Positions 8,033 to 14,741 of a stretch of 23,886 bases of DNA are shown here, piece after piece. Under the pieces are notes generated by a model. The model was given only the letters and a program-made list of their open reading frames with translations, made no database searches and had not been told where the DNA came from. The stretch is taken from NCBI RefSeq assembly GCF_946479715.1, contig NZ_CAMLHF010000074.1, positions 1-23,886 on the forward strand, read 5' to 3'. Source of the stretch: an uncultured Pedobacter sp. (GTDB lineage Bacteria > Bacteroidota > Bacteroidia > Sphingobacteriales > Sphingobacteriaceae). Numbering within the stretch: position 1 is the first letter of the stretch; every line of letters starts with the position of its first letter. Both the position numbers and the translations under genes were made by a program.

Positions 8033-9256
8033 CTACTCCTCCTCGAAGTTCAAATCACGGCCATAAGTCTCATCTAAATTATACAAACCGATGTATGCAA
8101 GTCCTACTGTTAATACTGCCAGACAAAGTGCTGCGTTAATAATTCCCATTCTTACCACTAAAAACTGAAATAAAAGCGTAACCAGGATCAGCGACCCTCT
8201 TACCATGTTTGGAACGCTGGTAGTTACAGTGGCACGTAGGTTTGTTCCAAATTGCTCTGCTGCAATAGTTACAAATACAACCCAATATCCTGTGAATAAA
8301 CCAAAAAATACGCATAATATATAAAAGCCAGTGGCGGTCCATCCTGTGTTTAACAGATATACCAGCATGGCGCAAAATGTTAAGGTGATAAAGATAAAAA
8401 CGATCTTTTTACGTGTTTTGAAAAGCTGGCTTAAAGCGCCACTTAAGAAATCGCCTAATGAAATCCCTATATAAGTAAACATTACACCTTTTCCGTTGTC
8501 GAGAACATCCACTGCGTTCAATGCTTTTCCAAATTCAGGGGCAATACCAACCAGAATACCTACTACAAACCATAGTGGTATAGCGATAAGGATGCAGCTT
8601 AGGTATTTAGATAAACGTTTCCAGGGATAAAATAACATAAAGAAATTTCCTTTGGTAACTTCTTTTTTAGACATTTTTTCGAATAATCCAGATTCAAAAA
8701 CACCAAATCTTAAAAGCAACAGCACAATGCCAAGGCCTCCCCCAACAAAAAATGCTGTTCTCCACTCAAAAAGATCTCCCACTATATATGCTGCAACAGC
8801 ACCCATAAGGCCAATTCCGGCCACCAACATGGTTCCGTATCCCCTCTTTTCTTTACTCATACTCTCACTTACAAGCGTAATACCGGCACCGAGTTCTCCA
8901 GCTAAGCCTATTCCCGCAATAAATCTTAATGCTGCATATACCGGAATGCTTGTAGCAAACCCGTTAGCAATATTGGCCAGCGAATACATGATTATTGAAC
9001 CAAAAAGTACAGATAACCTACCTTTCTTGTCTCCGAGAACACCCCAGAATATACCTCCAATAAGTAGCCCTGCCATTTGCCAATTCATCAGATACAGGCC
9101 GGTTTCGGTAATTTTATCTGTTGGAACCCCTAATGACGATAAGCTTTTGTTTTTGATAATAAGGAATAAAAGAAGGTCGTATATATCTACAAAATATCCT
9201 AGCGCGGCCACCAGGATTAAAAAAAATACACTTCTATTCTGTTTGCTGTTAATCAT
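8033..9256 (-). CDS. MFS transporter, substrate unknown
   Basis: A 407-residue polytopic inner-membrane protein of the major facilitator superfamily, starting at the ATG at 9256 (MINSKQNR). The frame stays open to 9340, but the upstream residues resemble no conserved start and lie in the leader and terminator region. About twelve hydrophobic segments are visible. Between segments 2 and 3 is the MFS signature loop, GGIFWGVLGDKKGRLSVL. A GLAGELGAGITLVSESMSKEKRG segment resembles the metabolite:H+ symporter/sugar-acid group. A short basic loop (SKKEVTK) marks the middle of the protein. Family-level similarity does not allow a substrate call, and the neighbours (hemF, small lipoproteins) give no pathway hint. 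A second frame on the same strand at 8136-8375 is a shadow of this gene. Confidence 0.9.
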   Translation of the reverse strand: MINSKQNRSVFFLILVAALGYFVDIYDLLLFLIIKNKSLSSLGVPTDKITETGLYLMNWQMAGLLIGGIFWGVLGDKKGRLSVLFGSIIMYSLANIANGFATSIPVYAALRFIAGIGLAGELGAGITLVSESMSKEKRGYGTMLVAGIGLMGAVAAYIVGDLFEWRTAFFVGGGLGIVLLLLRFGVFESGLFEKMSKKEVTKGNFFMLFYPWKRLSKYLSCILIAIPLWFVVGILVGIAPEFGKALNAVDVLDNGKGVMFTYIGISLGDFLSGALSQLFKTRKKIVFIFITLTFCAMLVYLLNTGWTATGFYILCVFFGLFTGYWVVFVTIAAEQFGTNLRATVTTSVPNMVRGSLILVTLLFQFLVVRMGIINAALCLAVLTVGLAYIGLYNLDETYGRDLNFEEE

Positions 9257-9317
9257 ACAAAGTTTGTTTGGTTGCTGAAAATACAAACAAATTTTATTTC
9301 TGATAACACATTTTAAT

Positions 9318-9359
9318 AAAAAAAACACGTATCGAAGCATTTAGCCCCGATACGTGTTT
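9318..9359 (-). terminator. Intrinsic terminator after the small lipoprotein
   Basis: A perfect 12-bp stem (9323-9334 with 9348-9359, core ACACGTATCG) with a 13-nt loop is followed on the minus strand by a T-run from 9325 to 9318. It ends the 9396-9590 transcript before the MFS gene. Confidence 0.85.
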
Positions 9360-9395
9360 GAATTATTGCTCGTTCTTTACCTAAGATTTCTATTA

Positions 9396-9590
9396 CTAAG
9401 GTTTTATAGTTGTATCTGGTGGTAATTTAGTTGTGTCAGCCGGAACTGTTTTAGCAGTATCCACAGGTTTCATTGTTGTATCTGTCGAGGTGCTATCTGA
9501 AGTACCTGATACATTCTTCGTTGAATTGCATGCTGAAGTGGCTATTATTACCGAGCCCGCAAAAGCAAGACTTAAAATTAACTTTTTCAT
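9396..9590 (-). CDS. Small Thr/Asp-rich lipoprotein
   Basis: A 64-residue protein from the ATG at 9590 (MKKLILSLAF...). An upstream ATG in frame would put 14 extra residues before a perfect signal peptide, so I prefer the inner start. The signal peptide ends in a lipobox-like ATSA|C with Cys21 as the lipidation site. The mature part of about 43 residues is low-complexity: many Thr, Asp, Ser, Lys and Pro, with repeated DTT/DTA/PADTTK units, and is probably disordered. No enzymatic motif is present. The mature start CNSTK resembles CNSSK of the neighbouring FAS1 lipoprotein, and both continue with Asp/Thr-rich linkers, so the two may share an origin. There is no acidic run right after Cys of the type described as a Bacteroidota surface-export signal, so a periplasm-facing location is more likely. 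Function unknown. Confidence 0.75.
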   Translation of the reverse strand: MKKLILSLAFAGSVIIATSACNSTKNVSGTSDSTSTDTTMKPVDTAKTVPADTTKLPPDTTIKP

Positions 9591-9640
9591 AGGATTGTTT
9601 TTATATAAGTACTGGACAATCAACAAGGCCAATCCATAAA

Positions 9641-9661
9641 AGTTTTAAATAATTTAAAACT
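9641..9661. repeat. Short perfect inverted repeat upstream of the small lipoprotein
   Basis: Ten-base arms around a single central base (AGTTTTAAAT, A, ATTTAAAACT) lie between the FAS1 terminator and the start of the small lipoprotein gene, about 50 bp before its ATG. The composition is entirely AT-rich apart from the ends. It could be an operator for the small gene or chance in AT-rich DNA. Confidence 0.4.
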
Positions 9662-9677
9662 GATTAATTAAAGACAC

Positions 9678-9713
9678 AAAAAAAGGCCTTCCTGTTTTAC
9701 CAGAAAAGCCTTT
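9678..9713 (-). terminator. Intrinsic terminator after the FAS1 lipoprotein
   Basis: On the minus strand AAAGGC pairs with GCCTTT (9713-9708 with 9687-9682). An inner TTTCTG/CAGGAA stem extends the hairpin, and a T-run follows at 9684-9678. It lies 18 bp after the FAS1 stop codon. Confidence 0.8.
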
Positions 9714-9730
9714 AAAAAATTAATTATTAT

Positions 9731-10324
9731 TTATTTTTTAGGCATCAGAACACCGTCTATTACATAAGTTACACCATTGCTGGAAATTACATCTGGAATG
9801 GTGATTTTTGCATCGTTAACCCACCATTCACCGTTTTTTTCTGTTAGCTTAATTTTCTGACCCTGAACAGTTGTAAGCTCCATTCCATTCTTTAAATCGG
9901 AAGATTTGTAGCTACCTGCAACTACATGATAAGTTAGTACACTGGTAAGATCTTTTTTCATTTCAGGTTTCAATAAATTATCAACTGCACCTGCAGGTAA
10001 TTTAGCAAAAGCTTCGTTGGTAGGCGCAAATACCGTAAATGGGCCTGTTCCGCTAAGTGTTTCAACTAGTCCGGCTGCTTTTACAGCTGCAACCAATGTA
10101 GTGTGATCGCTAGATCCTAAAGCATTTTCTACAATATTTTTAGATGGAACCATCATGGCACCGCCAACTTTAACTCCATTTTCGGTAGCCATGGTTGTGT
10201 CAACAACGGAAGTATCCATCATTGAACTATCATTCATTGTATCGGCAGTTTTAGAAGAATTACAAGCTGAAACAAGAGCCAGTAGTGCCATACCTGCGGT
10301 TAAACTTAAAAATTGCTTTTTCAT
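9731..10324 (-). CDS. Fasciclin (FAS1) domain lipoprotein
   Basis: A 197-residue protein with a lipoprotein signal peptide (LALVSA|C, lipidated Cys21), a Met/Asp/Thr-rich linker to about residue 55, and one FAS1 domain from about 61 to 195. The domain shows the H1 box PFTVFAPTNEAFAKLP (95-110), the LTYHVVAG segment, and the H2 region ending YVIDGVLMPKK. FAS1 domains mediate adhesion and protein or glycan contacts at the cell envelope; bacterial single-domain members are often called fasciclin or Nex18-type proteins, and their partners are mostly unknown. The protein should be membrane-anchored and exposed to the periplasm or surface. It has its own terminator and is separated by 71 bp from the gene upstream, so it is probably monocistronic. 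The domain call is firm; the role is inferred only at family level. Confidence 0.94.
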   Translation of the reverse strand: MKKQFLSLTAGMALLALVSACNSSKTADTMNDSSMMDTSVVDTTMATENGVKVGGAMMVPSKNIVENALGSSDHTTLVAAVKAAGLVETLSGTGPFTVFAPTNEAFAKLPAGAVDNLLKPEMKKDLTSVLTYHVVAGSYKSSDLKNGMELTTVQGQKIKLTEKNGEWWVNDAKITIPDVISSNGVTYVIDGVLMPKK

Positions 10325-10395
10325 AAAATTTAGTTTTGTTGTTTAGATTTTCGTTTTATTTAACATATAAACGAGAATAACAACAAAGCAGATTT

Positions 10396-10701
10396 TTATT
10401 GATGCATTTTTAATTTATCAAGCAATTCAGGCGAAACATTTTCGGCGTAAGCCCCGTAAGCATCAATTAATACCCCTTTTAAATTACCTACCGGAGATGA
10501 TATGGCGTAGATCACTGCACTATCGTCCGGGTCGTTCATGCCTTCAAATCTGTAAAACTCATCAATCTCAAATTCCTCGGGCATCAACCTCATATCAATT
10601 GCTTTGCACTCTAGAAAGTCTGAGTTAAGCGTAAAATCGTATTCATAACCTCGCTTCTCAAGGTCAGACACAGCTGCTGTAAGGGTATCGTATATATACA
10701 T
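10396..10701 (-). CDS. Conserved small Bacteroidota protein of unknown function
   Basis: A 101-residue, acidic, probably cytoplasmic protein without a signal peptide or membrane segment. It begins MYIYDTLTAAVSDLEKRGYEYDF and contains PEEFEIDEFYRFEGMNDPDDSAVIYAIS, then LKGVLIDAYGAYAE. I recall this family from many Bacteroidota genomes, where it is often labelled phosphoribosylpyrophosphate synthetase. Nothing here supports that name: the protein is a third of the usual length, and neither the PRPP-binding loop nor the ATP-binding flexible loop is present. The alternation of strands and helices suggests a small alpha/beta fold. It is divergent from the DUF4442 gene, with a 79-bp gap between the two start codons that may hold both promoters. 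No motif points to a reaction. Confidence 0.82.
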   Translation of the reverse strand: MYIYDTLTAAVSDLEKRGYEYDFTLNSDFLECKAIDMRLMPEEFEIDEFYRFEGMNDPDDSAVIYAISSPVGNLKGVLIDAYGAYAENVSPELLDKLKMHQ

Positions 10702-10780
10702 ACTCTAATTTACTAAAAATTTACTTTATCCTGCCACATAAAATTTCATAGTTCAATAAACTTTCTGATATTTAAGCATC

Positions 10781-11266
10781 ATGGTTGTATCAGAGAAAAC
10801 CCTTAAGTGGGGATTGTGCTTGTACCCCCCTATGCTGTTCCAACGCATATGGGTTAAAAGATTTCATAAAGGGTTTAGAGGAGTTGATGTAAAAATTAAC
10901 AAGAGTATCTTTAATAAGAATTATAACGGTTCTATATTTGGAGGTACAATATATGCTGCAACTGATCCATTTTATGCATTACTTTTTGATCAGCTGCTTC
11001 AAAGAGAGGGATTTAAGGTAAGGGTTTGGCTAAAAAGTGCTTCAATACAGTATTTAAAACCCGGCCGGGGCAATTTATATTTTACTATAACAGTTACGGA
11101 TGATATGCTGAATGAGGCCATTGAGGCTTTAAATACTTCAGGGAAATTTGTAAAGGCTTACCCGATGGAAATAACCAATACCGAAGGTGAAGTATGTGCC
11201 ACCGTGTTAAACGAAGTCTACGTTCGCAACCTTCATCAGGGCGAACAACCACGAATAGCTTATTAA
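10781..11266 (+). CDS. DUF4442 hotdog-fold protein, thioesterase-like
   Basis: A 161-residue protein matching the DUF4442 group of hotdog-fold proteins, which are related to acyl-CoA thioesterases and to the C-terminal domain of YiiD. Visible features are an N-terminal amphipathic helix (YPPMLFQRIWVKRF, about residues 16-30) and the hotdog helix segment with GSIFGGTIYAATDPFYALLF (about 50-70). This is followed by strands containing VRVWLKSASIQYLKPGRG and LYFTITV, and a final strand pair ending CATVLNEVYVRN. It lacks a signal peptide and should be cytoplasmic. A thioesterase role is a family-level guess, since catalytic residues vary in this group and the substrate is unknown. Its stop codon is 30 bp before the AlbA_2 gene on the same strand, so the two are probably one operon. 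Confidence 0.85.
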   Translation: MVVSEKTLKWGLCLYPPMLFQRIWVKRFHKGFRGVDVKINKSIFNKNYNGSIFGGTIYAATDPFYALLFDQLLQREGFKVRVWLKSASIQYLKPGRGNLYFTITVTDDMLNEAIEALNTSGKFVKAYPMEITNTEGEVCATVLNEVYVRNLHQGEQPRIAY

Positions 11267-11296
11267 ATATTACCATTCGCTTAAGAACATATTGAA

Positions 11297-11920
11297 ATGA
11301 ATATCAGGAAACTAATTTTGCAAGGCGAAGGAACTACACTGGATTTCAAAAAGACGATTACAAACAACGAAAAGATAGCTAAGAGTCTGGTTGCATTTGC
11401 TAATAATAAAGGCGGCCAATTGCTTATTGGCGTGGCCGATGACGGCAGTATTAAAGGTGTGAAGTCTGAAGATGAAGAGCGTTATATGATCACCAAATCT
11501 GCTCATCAGTTCTGTAAACCTGCAATAGAACCTGAATTTGAGGAAATATACATTGATGATAAATTAGTACTGGTTGTAAAAATCGCCGAAAGTGACACCA
11601 AACCTCATTATGCGCTTGATGAAAATAAAAAATGGTGGGTTTATTATCGGGTAAATGATAAAAGCATTTTAGCCAGCAAGATCATCGTTGATGTGATTAA
11701 AAAAAGTAGTAAAGCCAATGGCCAGCTAATTACTTATACAGAGCAGGAAAAGAAATTATTTGAGCATCTTAGTCTTGAAGGCCGAATAACGCTTAAGCAG
11801 TTTAGTAAGCTTACACGCAGCTCCTACCGGCAGGCTCAAAAGATATTGGTAAGCTTAATTCTGAGCGGCGTTATAAAGCCCCACACGTCAGATAAGGAAG
11901 AGTTTTTTACCACAGTATAA
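11297..11920 (+). CDS. AlbA_2 (Schlafen-type) domain protein with C-terminal winged helix
   Basis: A 207-residue protein. The N-terminal ~125 residues fit the AlbA_2/Schlafen fold: GEGTTLDFKKTI near residue 10, then IAKSLVAFANNKGGQLLIGVADDGSIKGV near 27-55, and TKPHYAL...WWVYYRVNDKS near 98-125. These are the hallmark blocks of the family, often annotated as ATP-dependent DNA-binding or transcriptional regulator-like proteins. After a linker, residues about 148-200 (FEHLSLEGRITLKQFSKLTR, QAQKILVSLILSGVI) look like a winged helix-turn-helix. Together they suggest a small cytoplasmic nucleic-acid-binding regulator, but its target is unknown. It follows the DUF4442 gene at 30 bp and precedes the MATE gene by 102 bp. 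It lacks the extra domains of AlbA_2 proteins linked to phage defence, and its housekeeping surroundings argue against such a role. Confidence 0.86.
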   Translation: MNIRKLILQGEGTTLDFKKTITNNEKIAKSLVAFANNKGGQLLIGVADDGSIKGVKSEDEERYMITKSAHQFCKPAIEPEFEEIYIDDKLVLVVKIAESDTKPHYALDENKKWWVYYRVNDKSILASKIIVDVIKKSSKANGQLITYTEQEKKLFEHLSLEGRITLKQFSKLTRSSYRQAQKILVSLILSGVIKPHTSDKEEFFTTV

Positions 11921-12009
11921 TCTACACTCGCTTGGTTATCTGAACATCATTATTTCGAACAATCGAGATAAAAGGTGGCTATGTTTTCATAAATCACAAC
12001 AAAATAACC

Positions 12010-12017
12010 GACTTTTG
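12010..12017 (+). promoter_or_regulatory. Possible -7 promoter box (GACTTTTG) for the MATE gene
   Basis: GACTTTTG differs from TAnnTTTG only in the first base and ends 5 nt before the MATE ATG. The spacing resembles that of the FUSC, TPR and metallophosphoesterase genes. No certain -33 element is seen. Confidence 0.22.
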
Positions 12018-12022
12018 CTAAA

Positions 12023-13390
12023 ATGTTGAATACCTTATACGCTAAGTACAAACCTTATTATTCTGATAATTTACGATTGGCAATGCCTATTGTTGTTTCT
12101 CAGTTGGGCCATACCCTTGCCCACCTGGCAGACAGTGTTATTGTTGGTCATTTTGCAGGTACAATTCAACTCGCTGCTGTATCTTTGGTGAACAGTCTGT
12201 TTATGCTTATCCTGGTTTTAGGTATGGGAATAGCCTATGGATTAACACCACTGATAGCCCAGGAAAACGGACGTAAAAACTATGATGAATGTGGCAAGTT
12301 GCTTTCAAATAGCTTAATTATAAATTTCTCTATTTCGTTATTGCTGTATGCCTTTGTTCATTTAGGCACTTTATTGGTAATAGACCATATAGGTCAGTCG
12401 CCCGAAGTTGTTGCTTATGCGAAACCGTATCTGGGCTTACTTGGTTTCTCTATTATTCCATTAATGATATTTCAAACTTTTAAACAGTTTGCCGAAGGAT
12501 TAGGTTTTACAAAACAAGCCATGTTTGTCTCTATCTGGGGTAATGTGATTAATATTGTTTTAGGGGTAATTTTTGTTAAGGGTATGTTTGGCATAACCCC
12601 GATGGGAGTAAAAGGCGTTGGCTTAAGTACTTTGATAGATCGTACGGTTATGGCTATTGTAATGACTATATATGTCTTAAGATCACCTATATTCAAAGTT
12701 TATATTAAACAATTTAAAATCAGCTTTTTTGATAAAATAAGAGCACTGAAAATTGTAAAAATTGGCGCGCCGGTTGCACTGCAGTATTCCTTTGAAATCA
12801 GTGCCTTTAGCGGCGCAGCTATATTGATTGGAACCATAGGTGCTGTTGAACAAGCTGCTCATCAGGTGGCGATAAACCTAGCTTCTATTACCTATATGAT
12901 GGCAAGTGGAATTGCCTCAGCGGCTACTATTAAAACAGGTAATAACTTTGGAAAAAGCAATTTTAAAGACCTTAGGCAATCGGCCATTGCAAGTTATCAC
13001 GTAATACTCTTGTTTATGACTGTTACTGCCTTGTTTTTTGTTCTGGCGAATAACTTGCTGCCCTTTCTGTATACTGAAGATAATGCTGTAATCAGTATTG
13101 CAGCTCAGCTACTTATTATTGCTGGATTTTTTCAATTGTTTGATGGTACACAGGTAGTTGGTTTAGGAGTTTTAAGAGGTATTGGAGATGTGAATGTTCC
13201 TACCATCATTACCTTCATTGCCTACTGGGTAATTGGTATTCCGTTGGGTTACTTCCTTGGTATAAAGCTCGACATGGGTGTTAATGGTATTTGGTACGGG
13301 TTAACGTTTGGATTGCTTACTGCCTCTATCCTATTGTTTATCAGGTTTCAAAATAAGACCAGAATTTTGCTTGCTACGGTATCTGGGTAA
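12023..13390 (+). CDS. MATE family multidrug exporter (NorM-like)
   Basis: A 455-residue inner-membrane protein with about twelve hydrophobic segments in two homologous halves, as expected for cation-coupled MATE exporters, which expel cationic drugs and metabolites. The first half opens with LRLAMPIVVSQLGHTLAHLADSVIVGHF and VLGMGIAYGLTPLIAQENGR. The second opens with KIGAPVALQYSFEISAFSGAAILIGTIGAVEQAAHQVAINLASITYMMASGIASAATIKTGN, which is the conserved MATE repeat. The protein ends with a short basic cytoplasmic tail. Coupling ion and substrates cannot be told from sequence alone. The gene lies 102 bp after the AlbA_2 gene and 86 bp before the TauE gene; no terminator is evident on either side, so loose co-transcription is possible. 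Confidence 0.95.
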   Translation: MLNTLYAKYKPYYSDNLRLAMPIVVSQLGHTLAHLADSVIVGHFAGTIQLAAVSLVNSLFMLILVLGMGIAYGLTPLIAQENGRKNYDECGKLLSNSLIINFSISLLLYAFVHLGTLLVIDHIGQSPEVVAYAKPYLGLLGFSIIPLMIFQTFKQFAEGLGFTKQAMFVSIWGNVINIVLGVIFVKGMFGITPMGVKGVGLSTLIDRTVMAIVMTIYVLRSPIFKVYIKQFKISFFDKIRALKIVKIGAPVALQYSFEISAFSGAAILIGTIGAVEQAAHQVAINLASITYMMASGIASAATIKTGNNFGKSNFKDLRQSAIASYHVILLFMTVTALFFVLANNLLPFLYTEDNAVISIAAQLLIIAGFFQLFDGTQVVGLGVLRGIGDVNVPTIITFIAYWVIGIPLGYFLGIKLDMGVNGIWYGLTFGLLTASILLFIRFQNKTRILLATVSG

Positions 13391-13476
13391 ATAAAAAAAT
13401 AAAAATTTTGTTTATTCATTAAGTTGAGCTAATATTGTCGACTAATTCGATAGATTTAATATATAGGCAGATAATA

Positions 13477-14415
13477 ATGAGTATACGCGAAAACCAGATT
13501 AGAATTGCCGTTAGCAATAAATTACAAGAAAAGAAGTGGAAGCGGATAGCTTATATATGTCTATTTATACTGACAGCCTTGTTTATCGGCATTGCTATTT
13601 ATAATAATGTTACTTATCAGGATGCGCTGGCATTTGGCGAAGAATTATACTCACAGTTAGACGATAAGTTTCTATGGATGCTTGTTGTTGGTTTTATGGC
13701 TCAAATGGTTGACGGTGCTTTAGGAATGGGCTATGGCGTAATTTCTACTACCCTCTTGTTGTCTGGCGGTTTAAATCCGGCAGTTATTTCTGGTAGTATC
13801 CATACCGCTGAAATGTTTTCTAGTGGGGCATCTGGTTTTAGTCATTATCGTTTTGGTAATGTGAATAAAAAGCTTTTTAAAACATTATTAATTCCAGGTG
13901 TATTGGGCGCAATTGCAGGAGCACTATTGTTGGGGTATGCCGGCGATGCATTTTCAGTATGGATAAGACCTGTAATTTCTATATACACATTGTTGTTGGG
14001 GATCAGGATATTAACTAATGCATTTAAGGAAAAACAAAAACCTCAAAAGGTAAAACGAGCAGGCTGGTTAGCTGGTGCCGGAGGTTTCTTAGACTCGTTT
14101 GGTGGTGGTGGTTGGGGTCCATTAGTTACTTCTACCCTAATCTCTAAAGGCCGTACACCTAAATATGTAATCGGATCTGTAAGCTTAACCGAGTTTTTTG
14201 TTACTATGGCCAGCGCAGTTACGTTCTTCTTTATTCTTGGCGTAAGTCATTGGCAATCGATACTTGGATTGATTGTTGGGGGAGTAATAGCTGCACCATT
14301 GGCAGCCCGTTTAGTAGGTAAACTTCCAATTAAAAAGATGTTTATAGGAGTTGGTATCATCGTAATTATATCAAGCTTGCGTATCATTTGGATGTTTATA
14401 GATAAATTAATCTAA
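13477..14415 (+). CDS. TauE/SafE family membrane permease
   Basis: A 312-residue protein from the ATG at 13477; a TTG 42 bp upstream in the same frame is a less likely start. After a basic N-terminal tail and one membrane segment (about residues 22-44), the family's two inverted halves are visible. The first carries MVDGALGMGYGVISTTLLLSGG and ISGSIHTAEMFSSGASGFSH. The second carries GGFLDSFGGGGWGPLVTSTLISKG and VIGSVSLTEFFVTMASAVTFF. The paired Gly-rich D-G/D-S motifs (VDGALGMGYG and LDSFGGGGWG) and the paired xGSxxxxE motifs reflect the internal duplication. TauE/SafE proteins export sulfite or sulfoacetate or move related anions, but the family is broad and no sulfur gene is nearby, so the substrate remains open. 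The long N-terminal extension with an extra membrane helix is unlike the shortest family members. Confidence 0.92.
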   Translation: MSIRENQIRIAVSNKLQEKKWKRIAYICLFILTALFIGIAIYNNVTYQDALAFGEELYSQLDDKFLWMLVVGFMAQMVDGALGMGYGVISTTLLLSGGLNPAVISGSIHTAEMFSSGASGFSHYRFGNVNKKLFKTLLIPGVLGAIAGALLLGYAGDAFSVWIRPVISIYTLLLGIRILTNAFKEKQKPQKVKRAGWLAGAGGFLDSFGGGGWGPLVTSTLISKGRTPKYVIGSVSLTEFFVTMASAVTFFFILGVSHWQSILGLIVGGVIAAPLAARLVGKLPIKKMFIGVGIIVIISSLRIIWMFIDKLI

Positions 14416-14454
14416 GTAACTCATTATCTTAATATAAGCTATAAAACTATTCCG

Positions 14455-14462
14455 TAATTTTG
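14455..14462 (+). promoter_or_regulatory. Candidate -7 promoter box (TAATTTTG) for the zinc-ribbon gene
   Basis: TAATTTTG is an exact match to TAnnTTTG and lies 55 bp before the ATG at 14518, in the 102-bp gap after the TauE gene. No -33 TTTG is found at the usual distance. Confidence 0.35.
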
Positions 14463-14517
14463 TAGCAGAAAGGGAATTTTAAAAATATGCTCCAAATGAT
14501 GTTAAATTAGGTTGATA

Positions 14518-14691
14518 ATGGAACAGAATTCAATTGGAATAGAAAAATATCAATGCCGTAGATGTGCTAAACCACTAGATTTTCGAATTCCACGACAACA
14601 AATTGTAAAAACCATATTGTTTTGGGTACCTCTTAAAAGGTATAAGTGTACTTCCTGCGAAAAAAAGCAATATGTAGTGGTTAAAAAATAA
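14518..14691 (+). CDS. Small zinc-ribbon protein (57 residues)
   Basis: A short gene starting MEQNSIGIEKYQCRRC and ending YVVVKK, of 57 residues. It has two CxxC pairs, Cys13/Cys16 (CRRC) and Cys44/Cys47 (CTSC), spaced as in zinc ribbons, and a central stretch ILFWVPLKRYKC between them. The protein is basic, with no signal peptide. A -7-like box lies 55 bp upstream and a very strong terminator begins before its own stop codon, both of which support a real transcription unit rather than chance. Small double-CxxC proteins of this kind occur in Bacteroidota; a nucleic-acid or protein-binding role would be usual for the fold but is inferred. It is convergent with galM. Confidence 0.72.
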   Translation: MEQNSIGIEKYQCRRCAKPLDFRIPRQQIVKTILFWVPLKRYKCTSCEKKQYVVVKK

Positions 14692-14729
14692 AAGGGTATT
14701 GAAATATTTTCAATACCCTTTTATTTTTT
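14683..14729. terminator. Bidirectional terminator between the zinc-ribbon gene and galM
   Basis: Perfect arms of 22 bases (14683-14704 and 14708-14729) flank a 3-nt loop. The GC-bearing core is AAAAGGGTATTGAAA, and A-runs and T-runs at the ends make the hairpin an effective terminator in both directions. The left arm includes the last codons and the TAA stop of the zinc-ribbon gene. The galM stop lies 12 bp beyond the right arm. Confidence 0.92.
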
Positions 14730-14741
14730 CTTATGCAATCC

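Noticed and set aside
8136..8375. Second minus-strand frame of 79 codons inside the MFS gene
   Set aside because: Same-strand shadow frame of the transporter; no motif and no start context.
8652..9278. Plus-strand frame of 208 codons opposite the MFS gene
   Set aside because: Antisense shadow. Its Pro/Ser/Ile-rich translation is what an antisense read of a Gly/Leu-rich membrane protein gives.
11297..13390. Possible defence island centred on the AlbA_2 protein
   Set aside because: Neighbours are a hotdog protein, a MATE exporter and a TauE permease. No nuclease, toxin, reverse transcriptase or integrase is present, and base composition does not change.
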